Assembly (NCBI GenBank): GCA_937864925.1
Contig: CALMFH010000175.1
Span: 1-41,424 of the forward strand
DNA length: 41,424 bases
Direction of reading: 5' to 3'
From: an uncultured Alphaproteobacteria bacterium
GTDB lineage: Bacteria > Pseudomonadota > Alphaproteobacteria > Rhizobiales > Ancalomicrobiaceae
Below the pieces are notes generated by a model. That model was not told the DNA's origin. It did not search any database and saw only the letters and a program-made list of their open reading frames with translations. The position numbers and the translations under genes are program-made. Shown here one piece after another: positions 14,215 to 22,075 of the stretch (positions within the stretch are counted from its first letter, which is position 1; the number at the start of each line of letters is the position of its first letter).

Positions 14215-16979
14215 ACGACGTCGCACGCCCCGCCGAGCCCTGTGGCACGGACCCCGTCCCGCTCGACGAGGCGGACCTCTTCGACAAGCAGGTGGAGCTC
14301 CTGAAGCGCCGCCTCGCCGCCGATCCCGCCGCCTTCCGCGACATGTTCATCGCCGAGGGGATCGAGGCGATCGCCTGGCAGTTCCGCCAGGACGAACTCT
14401 CGGCGCCGTTCACCGAGACCTTCTGGAAGATGCTGCTACGCGGCGACGACGTCGCTCTCGTGCTCCAGCGCTTCGTCTGGGCGATGCCGCTCAAGTTCAA
14501 GCGGCGTTTCATCCAGGCGATCGACGCCCATCTGTCCGGCCGCTATCCGCTGTTCGCCGGCCTCTCCAGGGGCTGGCCGGGCGAGAACGGCATCCCGCCC
14601 TACATGCGGTCGGCGGAAGAGCGGTCGAACGACTTCGAACTCGTGAACCAGGGATACCTGGGCTACATGAACCTCGGCTACTCGGCGCGTGAGGTCGAAC
14701 TCTTCGTCTGGCTCGAGGTGCTGCGCGACAAGCAGTGCGGCGACAAGCCCTGCGAACTCGGCGTCTTCCTCGCCGGTAAACGCGAGGCCAAGGGCGGCTG
14801 CCCGGTGAAGATCCACATCCCGGAGATGCTGAACCTGCTCGGCACCGGCCGCTACGACGAGGCGCTCGATCTCATCCGCTCGTCGAACCCGCTGCCCAAC
14901 GTCACCGGCCGGGTCTGCCCGCAGGAGCTGCAGTGCCAGGGTGTGTGCACCATCAACACCCGGCCGATCGAGATCGGCCAGCTCGAGTGGTACCTGCCGC
15001 AGCGCGACAAGCTCGTCCATCCGGTGACCGACACCCGTCTCCTCCAGGATCCCTGGGCGGAGGCGCGCAAGCCGCCGATCGCGGTGGTCGGCTCGGGTCC
15101 CTCGGGCCTGATCAACGCCTATCTTCTGGCGGCGGAAGGCCATCCGGTCACGGTGTTCGAGGCCTTCCACGACCTCGGCGGCGTGTTGCGCTACGGCATC
15201 CCGGAATTCCGCCTGCCCAATACGCTGATCACCGACGTGGTGGAGAAGATCGAACGTCTCGGTGGCCGCTTCGTCCGCAACTTCGTCGTCGGCAAGACCG
15301 CGACGATCGCCGACCTCAAGGCGGCCGGGTTCTGGCGTGTCTTCGTCGGCACCGGTGCCGGGCTGCCGCGCTTCATGAACGTGCCGGGCGAGCACCTCAA
15401 CGGAGTGATGTCGGCCAACGAGTTCCTCACCCGCGTCAATCTCATGCAGGGCCATCGCCCCGGCTACGAGACGCCGTTGCCGCTGGTGAAGGGCAGGGAG
15501 GTGATGGTCATCGGCGGCGGCAACACGGCGATGGACGCCGCCCGCACCGCTCGTCGGCTGGGGGCGAAGGTCACCATCGTCTACCGCCGCACCAAGGCGG
15601 AGATGCCGGCTCGTGTCGAAGAACTGCACCATGCGCTGGAAGAGGGCATCGCGCTCGCCGAACTCTGCGCTCCGCGCGAATTCGTCGGTGACGACAGGAC
15701 CCAGGTGCTGAAGCACGCGGTGCTGGAGATCATGGAACTCGGCGCCCCCGACGCCTCGGGTCGGCGCACCCCGAAGCCCTCGGGCGAGACGCGGATCATG
15801 CCGGTCGATCTCGCCATCATGGCGCTCGGCAACGATCCGAACCCGATCGTCAAGGACGCCGAGCCGACGCTGAAGACCACCAAGTGGGGCACCATCGCGC
15901 TCGACGAGGGCAGTCAGGAGACCTCGATCGAGGGCGTCTACTCCGGGGGCGACGCGGCTCGTGGCGGTTCCACCGCGATCCGCGCCGCCGGTGACGGCCA
16001 GGCGGCTGCCCGGCAGATCCTCGGCGAGATCTCGTTCACGCCCGAGGAGACGCGCGACATGGTCGCCCGCGCGGCGCGTTACACCGAACTCGGCCAGGAA
16101 CGGCCGACGATCGTCGCGAAGATCGAACTCTCCGCCGGTATCGTCGAATTCGTGGTGCGGGCGCCGCTGGTGGCGCGGGCGGCGCGGGCCGGACAGTTCG
16201 TCCGCGTGCTGGCCTCGGACCAGGGTGAGCTGATCCCGTTGACGCTCGCCGACTGGGATGCCGATGCCGGCACCATCACCCTGGTGATCCAGGCGATGGG
16301 CACCTCCTCGACCCTGATGAACCGCATGGTGGTCGGCGATCGCTTCGTCGGCATCGCCGGACCGCTCGGTCGGCCGAGCGAGCTGCACCACAGCTCCCCT
16401 GGCGAGACGGTGGTGTTCACCGCCGGCGGCGTCGGTCTGCCGCCGGTCTACCCGATCGCCCGCGAGCATCTCAGGATGGGCAATCACGTCACCCTGATCT
16501 CGGGCTTCCGCTCCAGGGACCTGATGTTCTGGACCGGCGCGGACGAGAAGCTCGGGCGGCTGAAGGCCGAGTTCGGCGATCTCCTCGATCTCGTCTACGC
16601 CACCAACGACGGCAGTTTCGGCTATTCGGGCTTCGTCACCGGACCACTCGCCGAGATGCTGGAGGCGAAGCGGCCGATCGCCGAGGTGGTGACCATCGGC
16701 CCGCCGTTGATGATGAAGGCGGTCGCCAATCTGACGCGACCCTGGGGGGTCAGGACCATCGCCAGCCTCAACTCGATCATGGTCGATGCCACCGGCATGT
16801 GTGGCGCCTGCATGGTTCCGGTGCTGCTCGACGGGCGGACGGTGCGCAAACACGCCTGCATCGACGGGCCGGAAATCGATGCCCACATCATCGAATGGGA
16901 CAAGTTCCTACCGCGCTTCGACCAGTTCCGGGTCCAGGAGACGGAGAGCCGACGCCGTCACGGCTTGCCGACGAACTGA
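14211..16979 (+). CDS. Fused NfnB-NfnA-type NAD(P)H:ferredoxin oxidoreductase
   Basis: Flavoprotein of 922 residues joining two activities that are separate subunits in NfnAB. Residues 1-170 are a helical region I do not recognise. Residues 176-246 hold iron-sulfur cysteines (C176, C181, C197, C236, C242, C246) as in NfnB/GltD. Then come an FAD fold (GSGPSG, 294-299) and a pyridine-nucleotide fold (GGGNTAMD from 435). From about 645 a PyrK/NfnA-like ferredoxin-reductase domain begins (AGQFVRVLA), ending in a [2Fe-2S] site with D859, C864, C867 and C883. NfnB is NADPH-linked and NfnA NADH-linked in known enzymes, so both nucleotides may be used. Its ATG overlaps the oxidoreductase stop (ATGA), implying coupled synthesis and probably a complex. 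Confidence 0.9.
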   Translation: MNDVARPAEPCGTDPVPLDEADLFDKQVELLKRRLAADPAAFRDMFIAEGIEAIAWQFRQDELSAPFTETFWKMLLRGDDVALVLQRFVWAMPLKFKRRFIQAIDAHLSGRYPLFAGLSRGWPGENGIPPYMRSAEERSNDFELVNQGYLGYMNLGYSAREVELFVWLEVLRDKQCGDKPCELGVFLAGKREAKGGCPVKIHIPEMLNLLGTGRYDEALDLIRSSNPLPNVTGRVCPQELQCQGVCTINTRPIEIGQLEWYLPQRDKLVHPVTDTRLLQDPWAEARKPPIAVVGSGPSGLINAYLLAAEGHPVTVFEAFHDLGGVLRYGIPEFRLPNTLITDVVEKIERLGGRFVRNFVVGKTATIADLKAAGFWRVFVGTGAGLPRFMNVPGEHLNGVMSANEFLTRVNLMQGHRPGYETPLPLVKGREVMVIGGGNTAMDAARTARRLGAKVTIVYRRTKAEMPARVEELHHALEEGIALAELCAPREFVGDDRTQVLKHAVLEIMELGAPDASGRRTPKPSGETRIMPVDLAIMALGNDPNPIVKDAEPTLKTTKWGTIALDEGSQETSIEGVYSGGDAARGGSTAIRAAGDGQAAARQILGEISFTPEETRDMVARAARYTELGQERPTIVAKIELSAGIVEFVVRAPLVARAARAGQFVRVLASDQGELIPLTLADWDADAGTITLVIQAMGTSSTLMNRMVVGDRFVGIAGPLGRPSELHHSSPGETVVFTAGGVGLPPVYPIAREHLRMGNHVTLISGFRSRDLMFWTGADEKLGRLKAEFGDLLDLVYATNDGSFGYSGFVTGPLAEMLEAKRPIAEVVTIGPPLMMKAVANLTRPWGVRTIASLNSIMVDATGMCGACMVPVLLDGRTVRKHACIDGPEIDAHIIEWDKFLPRFDQFRVQETESRRRHGLPTN

Positions 16980-16994
16980 CGAACGTGGATTCTC

Positions 16995-17020
16995 CGGCCG
17001 GGCCGCACGCGGCCCGGCCG
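16995..17020 (+). terminator. Perfect GC hairpin after the redox operon
   Basis: A 12-bp perfect inverted repeat, 16995-17006 with 17009-17020, separated by only two bases, begins 15 bases after the stop of the Nfn-like gene. It lacks a U-tract, as is common for GC-rich genomes, so it is either an intrinsic-like terminator or an RNA 3'-end stabiliser. Confidence 0.6.
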
Positions 17021-17030
17021 AAGCGCGCCC

Positions 17031-17159
17031 AGTGCACGGATTCGGTCGGACGATTCACCTCGAGGCTTCGGTCGTGCACCAGATTCCTTTGTTGGTGCAG
17101 CGGCTTATCCAGTCGGATGCGGCTTTTCGGCCCGTTGCATCCGACTGGGCCGGTGCACT
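17031..17159. repeat. Nested inverted-repeat element between convergent operons
   Basis: Outer arms 17031-17037 and 17153-17159 (AGTGCAC / GTGCACT) enclose two further stem-loops: 17075-17081 with 17093-17099 (7 bp) and 17109-17120 with 17137-17148 (12 bp perfect, 16-base loop). The right outer arm runs into the stop codon of the leftward ABC gene. The simplest reading is a bidirectional terminator zone between facing operons; a small palindromic mobile repeat is the alternative. Confidence 0.5.
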
Positions 17160-18231
17160 AGCCCTCCGAGGCGTCGGTGAGCGGGTACCAGTTCGACATG
17201 GCGAAGCGCACCCCGCAGGTCTCGCCGACCTGAGGGCCCGGCTCGTGGCGGGTCTTCTGCACCCGGAGCGTCTGCGACCCGACGGCGATCTGGTAGTCGA
17301 CGATCTCGCCGAGCGACGAGCGCCGGCGCACGGTGCCGCGCAGGCCGCCCTCGTCGACGAAGTCGACGTCGGAGGGTCGGACCGCCAACACGCCTTCACC
17401 GACCCCGACCAGCTCGGCCGGCGCCTCGTCGACCGCGTCGAAGGGCAGGGCGAGATCGTCGACCTGCATACGGCCGCCGGTGAAGCGGACGCGCAGGAAG
17501 CTCGACAGGCCGATGAAGGAGAAGACGAAGCGGTTGGCCGGGCGATAATAGACATCGCGCGGACTGCCGATCTGTTGCACCACCCCCTGTTTCATCACCA
17601 GGATGCGGTCGGAGAGCGCCATGGCTTCCGACTGGTCGTGGGTGACGTAGAGGATCGAGAACCCCAGACGGCGCTGGATGTCCTTGATCTCGAAGCGCAT
17701 CTCCTCGCGGAAATGCGGGTCGAGGCTCGACAGCGGCTCGTCGAGCAGCATCACCTTGGGCCGGATGGCGAGCGCCCGGGCCAGCGCGATGCGCTGCTTG
17801 CCGCCGCCCGACAGGTCGTCGGGACGGCTGTCGGCGAGCGCCGTCAGGTTGGTGTGGCGCAGTGCCTCGTCGACGCGGCGACGGATCTCGTCGGCCGGTA
17901 GTTTGCGGATCCTGAGCGGGAAGGCGATGTTCTCGAACACCGAGAGGTGCGGCCAGACCGCGAAGGCCTGGAACACCATGCCGAAGTCGCGTTTCTCCGG
18001 CGGCAGATAATAGTTCTTCGCCTTCGACGACAGGACCCGGTCGCCGGCGCGGATCTCGCCGCCGTCGATGTCCTCGAAGCCGGCGACCATGCGCAGCGTC
18101 GTGGTCTTGCCGCAGCCCGAGGGCCCGAGCATCGCCACGCACTCGCCCGGCGCGACTTCGAGGTTCAGGCCGGAAACGGCGGCGACATTGCCGAAGCGCT
18201 TGTCGATCGCGTCGAGCTTCAGATACGACAT
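17158..18231 (-). CDS. ABC transporter ATP-binding protein (second ATPase of the operon)
   Basis: Cytosolic ATPase of 357 residues of the PotA/FbpC/AfuC type, with a C-terminal TOBE-like regulatory domain. Walker A is GPSGCGKTT, the Q-loop is VFQAFAVWPHLSV, Walker B is VMLLDEP with the SSLD D-loop, and the switch histidine is in THDQSEA. The signature reads LSGGGKQR, with glycine where the family normally has glutamine (LSGGQ). An in-frame ATG at 18246 is possible, but 18231 has GGAGGCGG upstream and matches the family start. It is the last gene of a six-gene leftward operon, 11 bases after the permease, and differs from the other ATPase at 19919-21007, so the transporter may use a heterodimer. 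Confidence 0.93.
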   Translation of the reverse strand: MSYLKLDAIDKRFGNVAAVSGLNLEVAPGECVAMLGPSGCGKTTTLRMVAGFEDIDGGEIRAGDRVLSSKAKNYYLPPEKRDFGMVFQAFAVWPHLSVFENIAFPLRIRKLPADEIRRRVDEALRHTNLTALADSRPDDLSGGGKQRIALARALAIRPKVMLLDEPLSSLDPHFREEMRFEIKDIQRRLGFSILYVTHDQSEAMALSDRILVMKQGVVQQIGSPRDVYYRPANRFVFSFIGLSSFLRVRFTGGRMQVDDLALPFDAVDEAPAELVGVGEGVLAVRPSDVDFVDEGGLRGTVRRRSSLGEIVDYQIAVGSQTLRVQKTRHEPGPQVGETCGVRFAMSNWYPLTDASEG

Positions 18232-18242
18232 GGCCGCCTCCC

Positions 18243-19922
18243 TCACTTCTCGATCTTGAAGACGCGCTTCACCACCACCTCGGCGGTGACGATGATGATC
18301 AGCGCCACGCCGGCCATGGCGGCGGCGTAGACGGTCTCACCGTCCTCGTTGAGGGTGTAGATGGCGACACCGATGGTCCGCGTCGTCGGCCCGTAGAGCA
18401 GCACCGAGACGGTCAGTTCACGCAGCGCCGGCAGGAAGATCAGGAAGAACGCCGCCACCATGCCGGGCCGCACCAGCGGGATGACGATGTCCCTGAGCGC
18501 TTGCCACATGGTGGCGCCGGAGGCGCGCGCCGCCTCGACGAGGCTGTCGTGCACCTGTTCGAGCGCCGCCGAGTTGGCCTTCAGCGCGAAGGCCATGTAG
18601 CGGGCGATGTAGGCGACGAGGATGATCCAGATGGTGTTGTAGATGTTGATCCCGTACTTGCCGCTCCACGCGAGGATGACGCCGAGAGCGATCACCGAGC
18701 CGGGAACCGAGAAGGGCAGCATGCCGAGGAACTCGAGCAGGCCCTTGCCCGGCACCTTCATCTTGACGATGACGTAGGAGATGATCACGCCGGCGAACAT
18801 GGTGATCAGCGCGGCGGCGAGGCCGAGACCGATCGAGTTCCAGATGGCGTCGCGGGTCAGGTCCCACTCGAACAGGATGTGGTGGTAGTTGTCGAAGGTC
18901 ATGTTCTCGACCGCGATCGGTAGACCGTAGGTCTTGAGACCGCCGACGAGGAAGATGGTCGTCGTCGGCAGCACGATGGTGAAGCCGATGTAGGCGATGC
19001 AGAAGGCGAGGAGCGGCAGCCGCAGACCGCGCAGCCGGATCTCGGTCGGCCGGAAGCTCTTGCCGGCGATGATCTGGTAGCGGCCCTTCGACAGCACCCG
19101 GTTCTGCAGCCAGATGATCAGCGCCGCCGCGATGACCAGCACCGTCGACAAGACCGTACCGGTACGGATCGCCGCGAAGGAGCCGGCACTCTGGTGAATG
19201 CGCTCGTAGATCAGCGTCGGGATGTTGTAGATGCCCGCCTCGATGCCGAGCATCGCCACCGTGCCGAAATGCGCCATCGAGTAGAGCATGATCAGGAGCG
19301 CCCCGGAGAGGATCGACGGCGCGACCAGCGGGATGGTGATCTTGCGGGTGATGGTGAAGAGATCGGCGCCGGAGATGCGGGCGGATTCCTCGAGCGTCGG
19401 ATCCATGCGCTCCAGCGCGCCGCAAACCTGGATGAAGACGAAGGGGAACAGATACATCGTCTCGACCAGGATAATGCCCTGGTAGGTGTAGATGTCGAAG
19501 ATCGGCCCGGGGAAGCCCAGCGTCTCGATGAAGAATCGGTTGATGTAGCCGGAGCGCGGCGACAGCAGCATCTTCCAGGCGAGCGCGCCGATGAACGACG
19601 GCAGCATGAAGGGCACGAGGAACAGGACCTTCATCGCCCCCTTGTAGGGCAGGTCGGTGCGGGTCACGAGCCAGGCGAAGAAGGTGCCGACGATGGTCCC
19701 GGTGACCGTCACGCCGGAGGCGAGGATCAGCGAGTTGATCAGGGCCTTGTAGGTCTCGCGCTCGCTCAGCACCTTGACCATGTCGGCGATGTTGAGACTT
19801 CCGTTGACCCACAGGGCGTTGAAGAAGATCAGCAGCACCGGCACGGCGACGAAGATCACCAGGATGGCGACAGCGAGGCCGAACAGGATCTGCGGTGTGC
19901 CGAAGCGGAAGGATCCGGTCAT
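18243..19922 (-). CDS. ABC transporter permease, two permease units in one chain
   Basis: Inner-membrane channel of 559 residues, about twice the length of a single BPD permease unit, with roughly twelve membrane segments. It carries two EAA-type coupling loops: EESARISGADLFTITRKITIPL in the first half (cited in part) and EAARASGATMWQALRDIVIPL in the second (cited in part). This is the FbpB/ThiP arrangement, in which one polypeptide forms the whole channel. Its start overlaps the preceding ATPase stop by four bases (ATGA). With one fused permease and two different ATPases the operon encodes a complete importer. Substrate is unknown; relatives move ferric iron, 2-aminoethylphosphonate, thiamine or polyamines. 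Confidence 0.93.
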   Translation of the reverse strand: MTGSFRFGTPQILFGLAVAILVIFVAVPVLLIFFNALWVNGSLNIADMVKVLSERETYKALINSLILASGVTVTGTIVGTFFAWLVTRTDLPYKGAMKVLFLVPFMLPSFIGALAWKMLLSPRSGYINRFFIETLGFPGPIFDIYTYQGIILVETMYLFPFVFIQVCGALERMDPTLEESARISGADLFTITRKITIPLVAPSILSGALLIMLYSMAHFGTVAMLGIEAGIYNIPTLIYERIHQSAGSFAAIRTGTVLSTVLVIAAALIIWLQNRVLSKGRYQIIAGKSFRPTEIRLRGLRLPLLAFCIAYIGFTIVLPTTTIFLVGGLKTYGLPIAVENMTFDNYHHILFEWDLTRDAIWNSIGLGLAAALITMFAGVIISYVIVKMKVPGKGLLEFLGMLPFSVPGSVIALGVILAWSGKYGINIYNTIWIILVAYIARYMAFALKANSAALEQVHDSLVEAARASGATMWQALRDIVIPLVRPGMVAAFFLIFLPALRELTVSVLLYGPTTRTIGVAIYTLNEDGETVYAAAMAGVALIIIVTAEVVVKRVFKIEK

Positions 19923-21007
19923 CTCGCGCCTCCTTCGATGTCGGCCACGGCCGTGTCGAACCATTGCGATCCGCGGAAGGCGAGGCGGCAGGTCTCGCCC
20001 TCTTCGAAGCGCTGCGCGGGGTCGAGCGCCCGCCGGCTGTCGGTGGCGGCGCGGAAGGTCACGCCGCCCGCCTCGATCAGGTAGTCCATCTGCGCCCCGA
20101 GGAAGCTCGCTCGTCGCACCACGCCGGCCAGGCCGTCGCCGTCGCGAGCGAGTTCGATGTCGAAGGGTCGGCAGCCGAAGGTCGCGTGTTCGCCGGCGAG
20201 ACCGGGTGCTTCGCCCGGCCACACCGCCGCACCGTCGGGGAAGAGCCAGGTCGCGCCGACGCGGCGCATCGGCACGAAGTTGGCGACTCCGAGGAAGCGG
20301 TAGACGAAGGCGTCGATCGGCCGGTCGAAGACGTCGTCGGGGGTTCCGACCTGACGCAGCCGCCCGGTCTCGTCCATGACGCCGATGCGATCGGCGATGG
20401 CGAGCGCGATCTCCTGGTCGTGGGTGACGTAGATCACGGTGATGCCGAGCTTCTGCTGCAACTCGCGGATCTCGAAGCGCATTTCCTCGCGCAGGTTGGC
20501 GTCGAGGTTGTTGAGCGGTTCGTCGAGCAGCAGCAGCGACGGCTCGGAGACGAGCGCCCGGGCGAGAGCGACGCGTTGTTGTTGGCCGCCGGAGAGCTGC
20601 GAGGGCATCCGCGCCTCGAGCCCGGCGAGACCGACCTGGCCGATCGCCCGCCGGGTGCGCCGGTCGCGTTCGTCGGCGGCGGTGCGGGCGATCTTCAGGG
20701 GATAGGCGACGTTGTCGGCGACGCTCATGTGCGGCCACACGGCATAGTCCTGGAACACCATGCCGAGCCCGCGCCGATCGGGCGGAACGTCGGCTCCGTC
20801 GCCGGCCACCAGCCGATCGCCGATCCGGATGGTGCCGGCATCCGGTCGGTCGAAGCCGGCGAGCAGGCGCATCAGCACCGTCTTGCCGCATCCGGAGGGT
20901 CCGAGAAGCGTGAAGCTCTCGCCCGCCTCGACCGTCAGATCCAGGTCATGGAGGATCTTTCGGCCTCCAAACGATTTGGAGAGGCCGTCGATTCTGACCG
21001 AAGTCAT
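19919..21007 (-). CDS. ABC transporter ATP-binding protein (first ATPase of the operon)
   Basis: Cytosolic ATPase of 362 residues in the FbpC/PotA class. It has Walker A GPSGCGKTV, Q-loop VFQDYAVWPHMSV, a canonical LSGGQQQR signature, Walker B LLLLDEP followed by NNLD (D-loop SxLD changed to NNLD), and the switch histidine THDQE. The C-terminal third is a TOBE-like domain (GCRPFDIELA). It follows the binding-protein gene by 17 bases and overlaps the permease by four. Both ATPases of this operon keep all catalytic residues, so neither is obviously dead. It is not a simple duplicate of the other: the D-loops, signatures and C-terminal domains differ. Confidence 0.93.
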   Translation of the reverse strand: MTSVRIDGLSKSFGGRKILHDLDLTVEAGESFTLLGPSGCGKTVLMRLLAGFDRPDAGTIRIGDRLVAGDGADVPPDRRGLGMVFQDYAVWPHMSVADNVAYPLKIARTAADERDRRTRRAIGQVGLAGLEARMPSQLSGGQQQRVALARALVSEPSLLLLDEPLNNLDANLREEMRFEIRELQQKLGITVIYVTHDQEIALAIADRIGVMDETGRLRQVGTPDDVFDRPIDAFVYRFLGVANFVPMRRVGATWLFPDGAAVWPGEAPGLAGEHATFGCRPFDIELARDGDGLAGVVRRASFLGAQMDYLIEAGGVTFRAATDSRRALDPAQRFEEGETCRLAFRGSQWFDTAVADIEGGAR

Positions 21008-21024
21008 CGTTCACCCCCGATCGA

Positions 21025-22011
21025 TCACTTCTGCATGATGTCGGTGAACTTCTTGATGGTGGCTTCCTTCTCGGCCATCATCGACTTGTAGTCGACGGGG
21101 ATGGCGCGTTTCATCGCGTCGGCGACCGGCGGCAGCGGATAGCGATCCGGAACCTGAACGTCGGAGCGGACGGGCAGGGTGCCTTCCTCGGCGATGATCG
21201 TCTGGCCTTCCTTCGACAGCACGAAGTCGACGAACTTCTTCGCCGCCTCGGCGTTGGGCGAACCCTTGAAGATGGTGATCGGGCTCGGGATGACCAGCAT
21301 CTCCGGCGGATAGACCAGCGCCAGGGTCGCGCCCTTGTCGACCTTGTCGAGGGTGATGTAGTCGACCGCCAGCGAGCCGAGCAGGTCACCGGAGGCGGTG
21401 TCGTCGACCACCTGGCCCGAGCCCTTGCCCATCTTGGCGCCGTTGGCGCGCAACGCCTCCATGTAGCCCCAGCCGAACTGCCGCACCAGGAGCGACACGC
21501 TCATGTAGGCGGTGCCGGAGAGAGCCGGGTTGGCGATGCCGTAGGCGCCCTTGAAGGCGGCGCCCTGGACGTCGGCCCAGGTCTTCGGCGCGGTCTTGAT
21601 CAGGCGGGTGTTGTAGGCGATGCCGAGGGTGCCGAGGCGCACCGCGGTGAAGGTGCCGTCGTAATCGGGCAGCGGGTTGACCAGTGCCTTGATCTCCTTC
21701 GGCACGTAGGGCTGCAGCACCCCCTGTTCCTGGAGCTGGTAGAAGTCCGGGACCTCGCTGGTCCACAGCACGTCGGCGAGAATCTTGCCGGATTCACGCT
21801 CGGCGGCGATCTTGGCCATCAGCTTGCCGGCTCCCGCCGACTGGTAGTCGAGCTTCACCTCGGGGTGCTTGGCGGCGAAGGCGGTCTTCAACTGGCCGAT
21901 CAGCGACTCCTTCATCGAGGTGTAGACGTAGAGCTTCTCCTGCGCCTGGGCCGGCAGAGCCTGGAAGCCGACGAGCAGCAGCGCCGAAGCCAGCAAGTGG
22001 CGGATCTTCAT
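21025..22011 (-). CDS. ABC transporter periplasmic substrate-binding protein (AfuA/FutA/PhnS-like)
   Basis: Secreted binding protein of 328 residues. The start at 22011 (AGGAG just upstream) gives a typical Sec signal, MKIRHLLASALLLVGFQ followed by an Ala-rich cleavage region; a longer in-frame start at 22065 would bury the signal. The mature protein begins QEKLYVYTSMKE and has the cluster D binding-protein marks SAGAGKLMAKI, ADVLWTSEVPDF, GTLGIAYNTRL and KKFVDFVLSKEGQ. The paired tyrosines that bind iron in FbpA are not evident, so ferric iron is only one possibility. It stands 64 bases after the sensor-kinase gene and leads the transporter part of the operon, so the ligand may also be the signal, directly or indirectly. 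Confidence 0.92.
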   Translation of the reverse strand: MKIRHLLASALLLVGFQALPAQAQEKLYVYTSMKESLIGQLKTAFAAKHPEVKLDYQSAGAGKLMAKIAAERESGKILADVLWTSEVPDFYQLQEQGVLQPYVPKEIKALVNPLPDYDGTFTAVRLGTLGIAYNTRLIKTAPKTWADVQGAAFKGAYGIANPALSGTAYMSVSLLVRQFGWGYMEALRANGAKMGKGSGQVVDDTASGDLLGSLAVDYITLDKVDKGATLALVYPPEMLVIPSPITIFKGSPNAEAAKKFVDFVLSKEGQTIIAEEGTLPVRSDVQVPDRYPLPPVADAMKRAIPVDYKSMMAEKEATIKKFTDIMQK

Positions 22012-22075
22012 GGGACTCCTCCTGTCGTTCGTTGGGACCTGACGGCCCGGATGGCGATCGGACACCCTTCACCTT

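Noticed and set aside
9742-14226. 1,494-codon minus-strand open frame opposite the PFOR gene
   Set aside because: Low-complexity His/Arg/Gly composition, no motif, no start signal; it mirrors the strong codon bias of the real gene.
14436-16886. Long minus-strand open frame opposite the Nfn-like gene
   Set aside because: Same shadow effect; the opposite strand carries intact cofactor motifs over its whole length.
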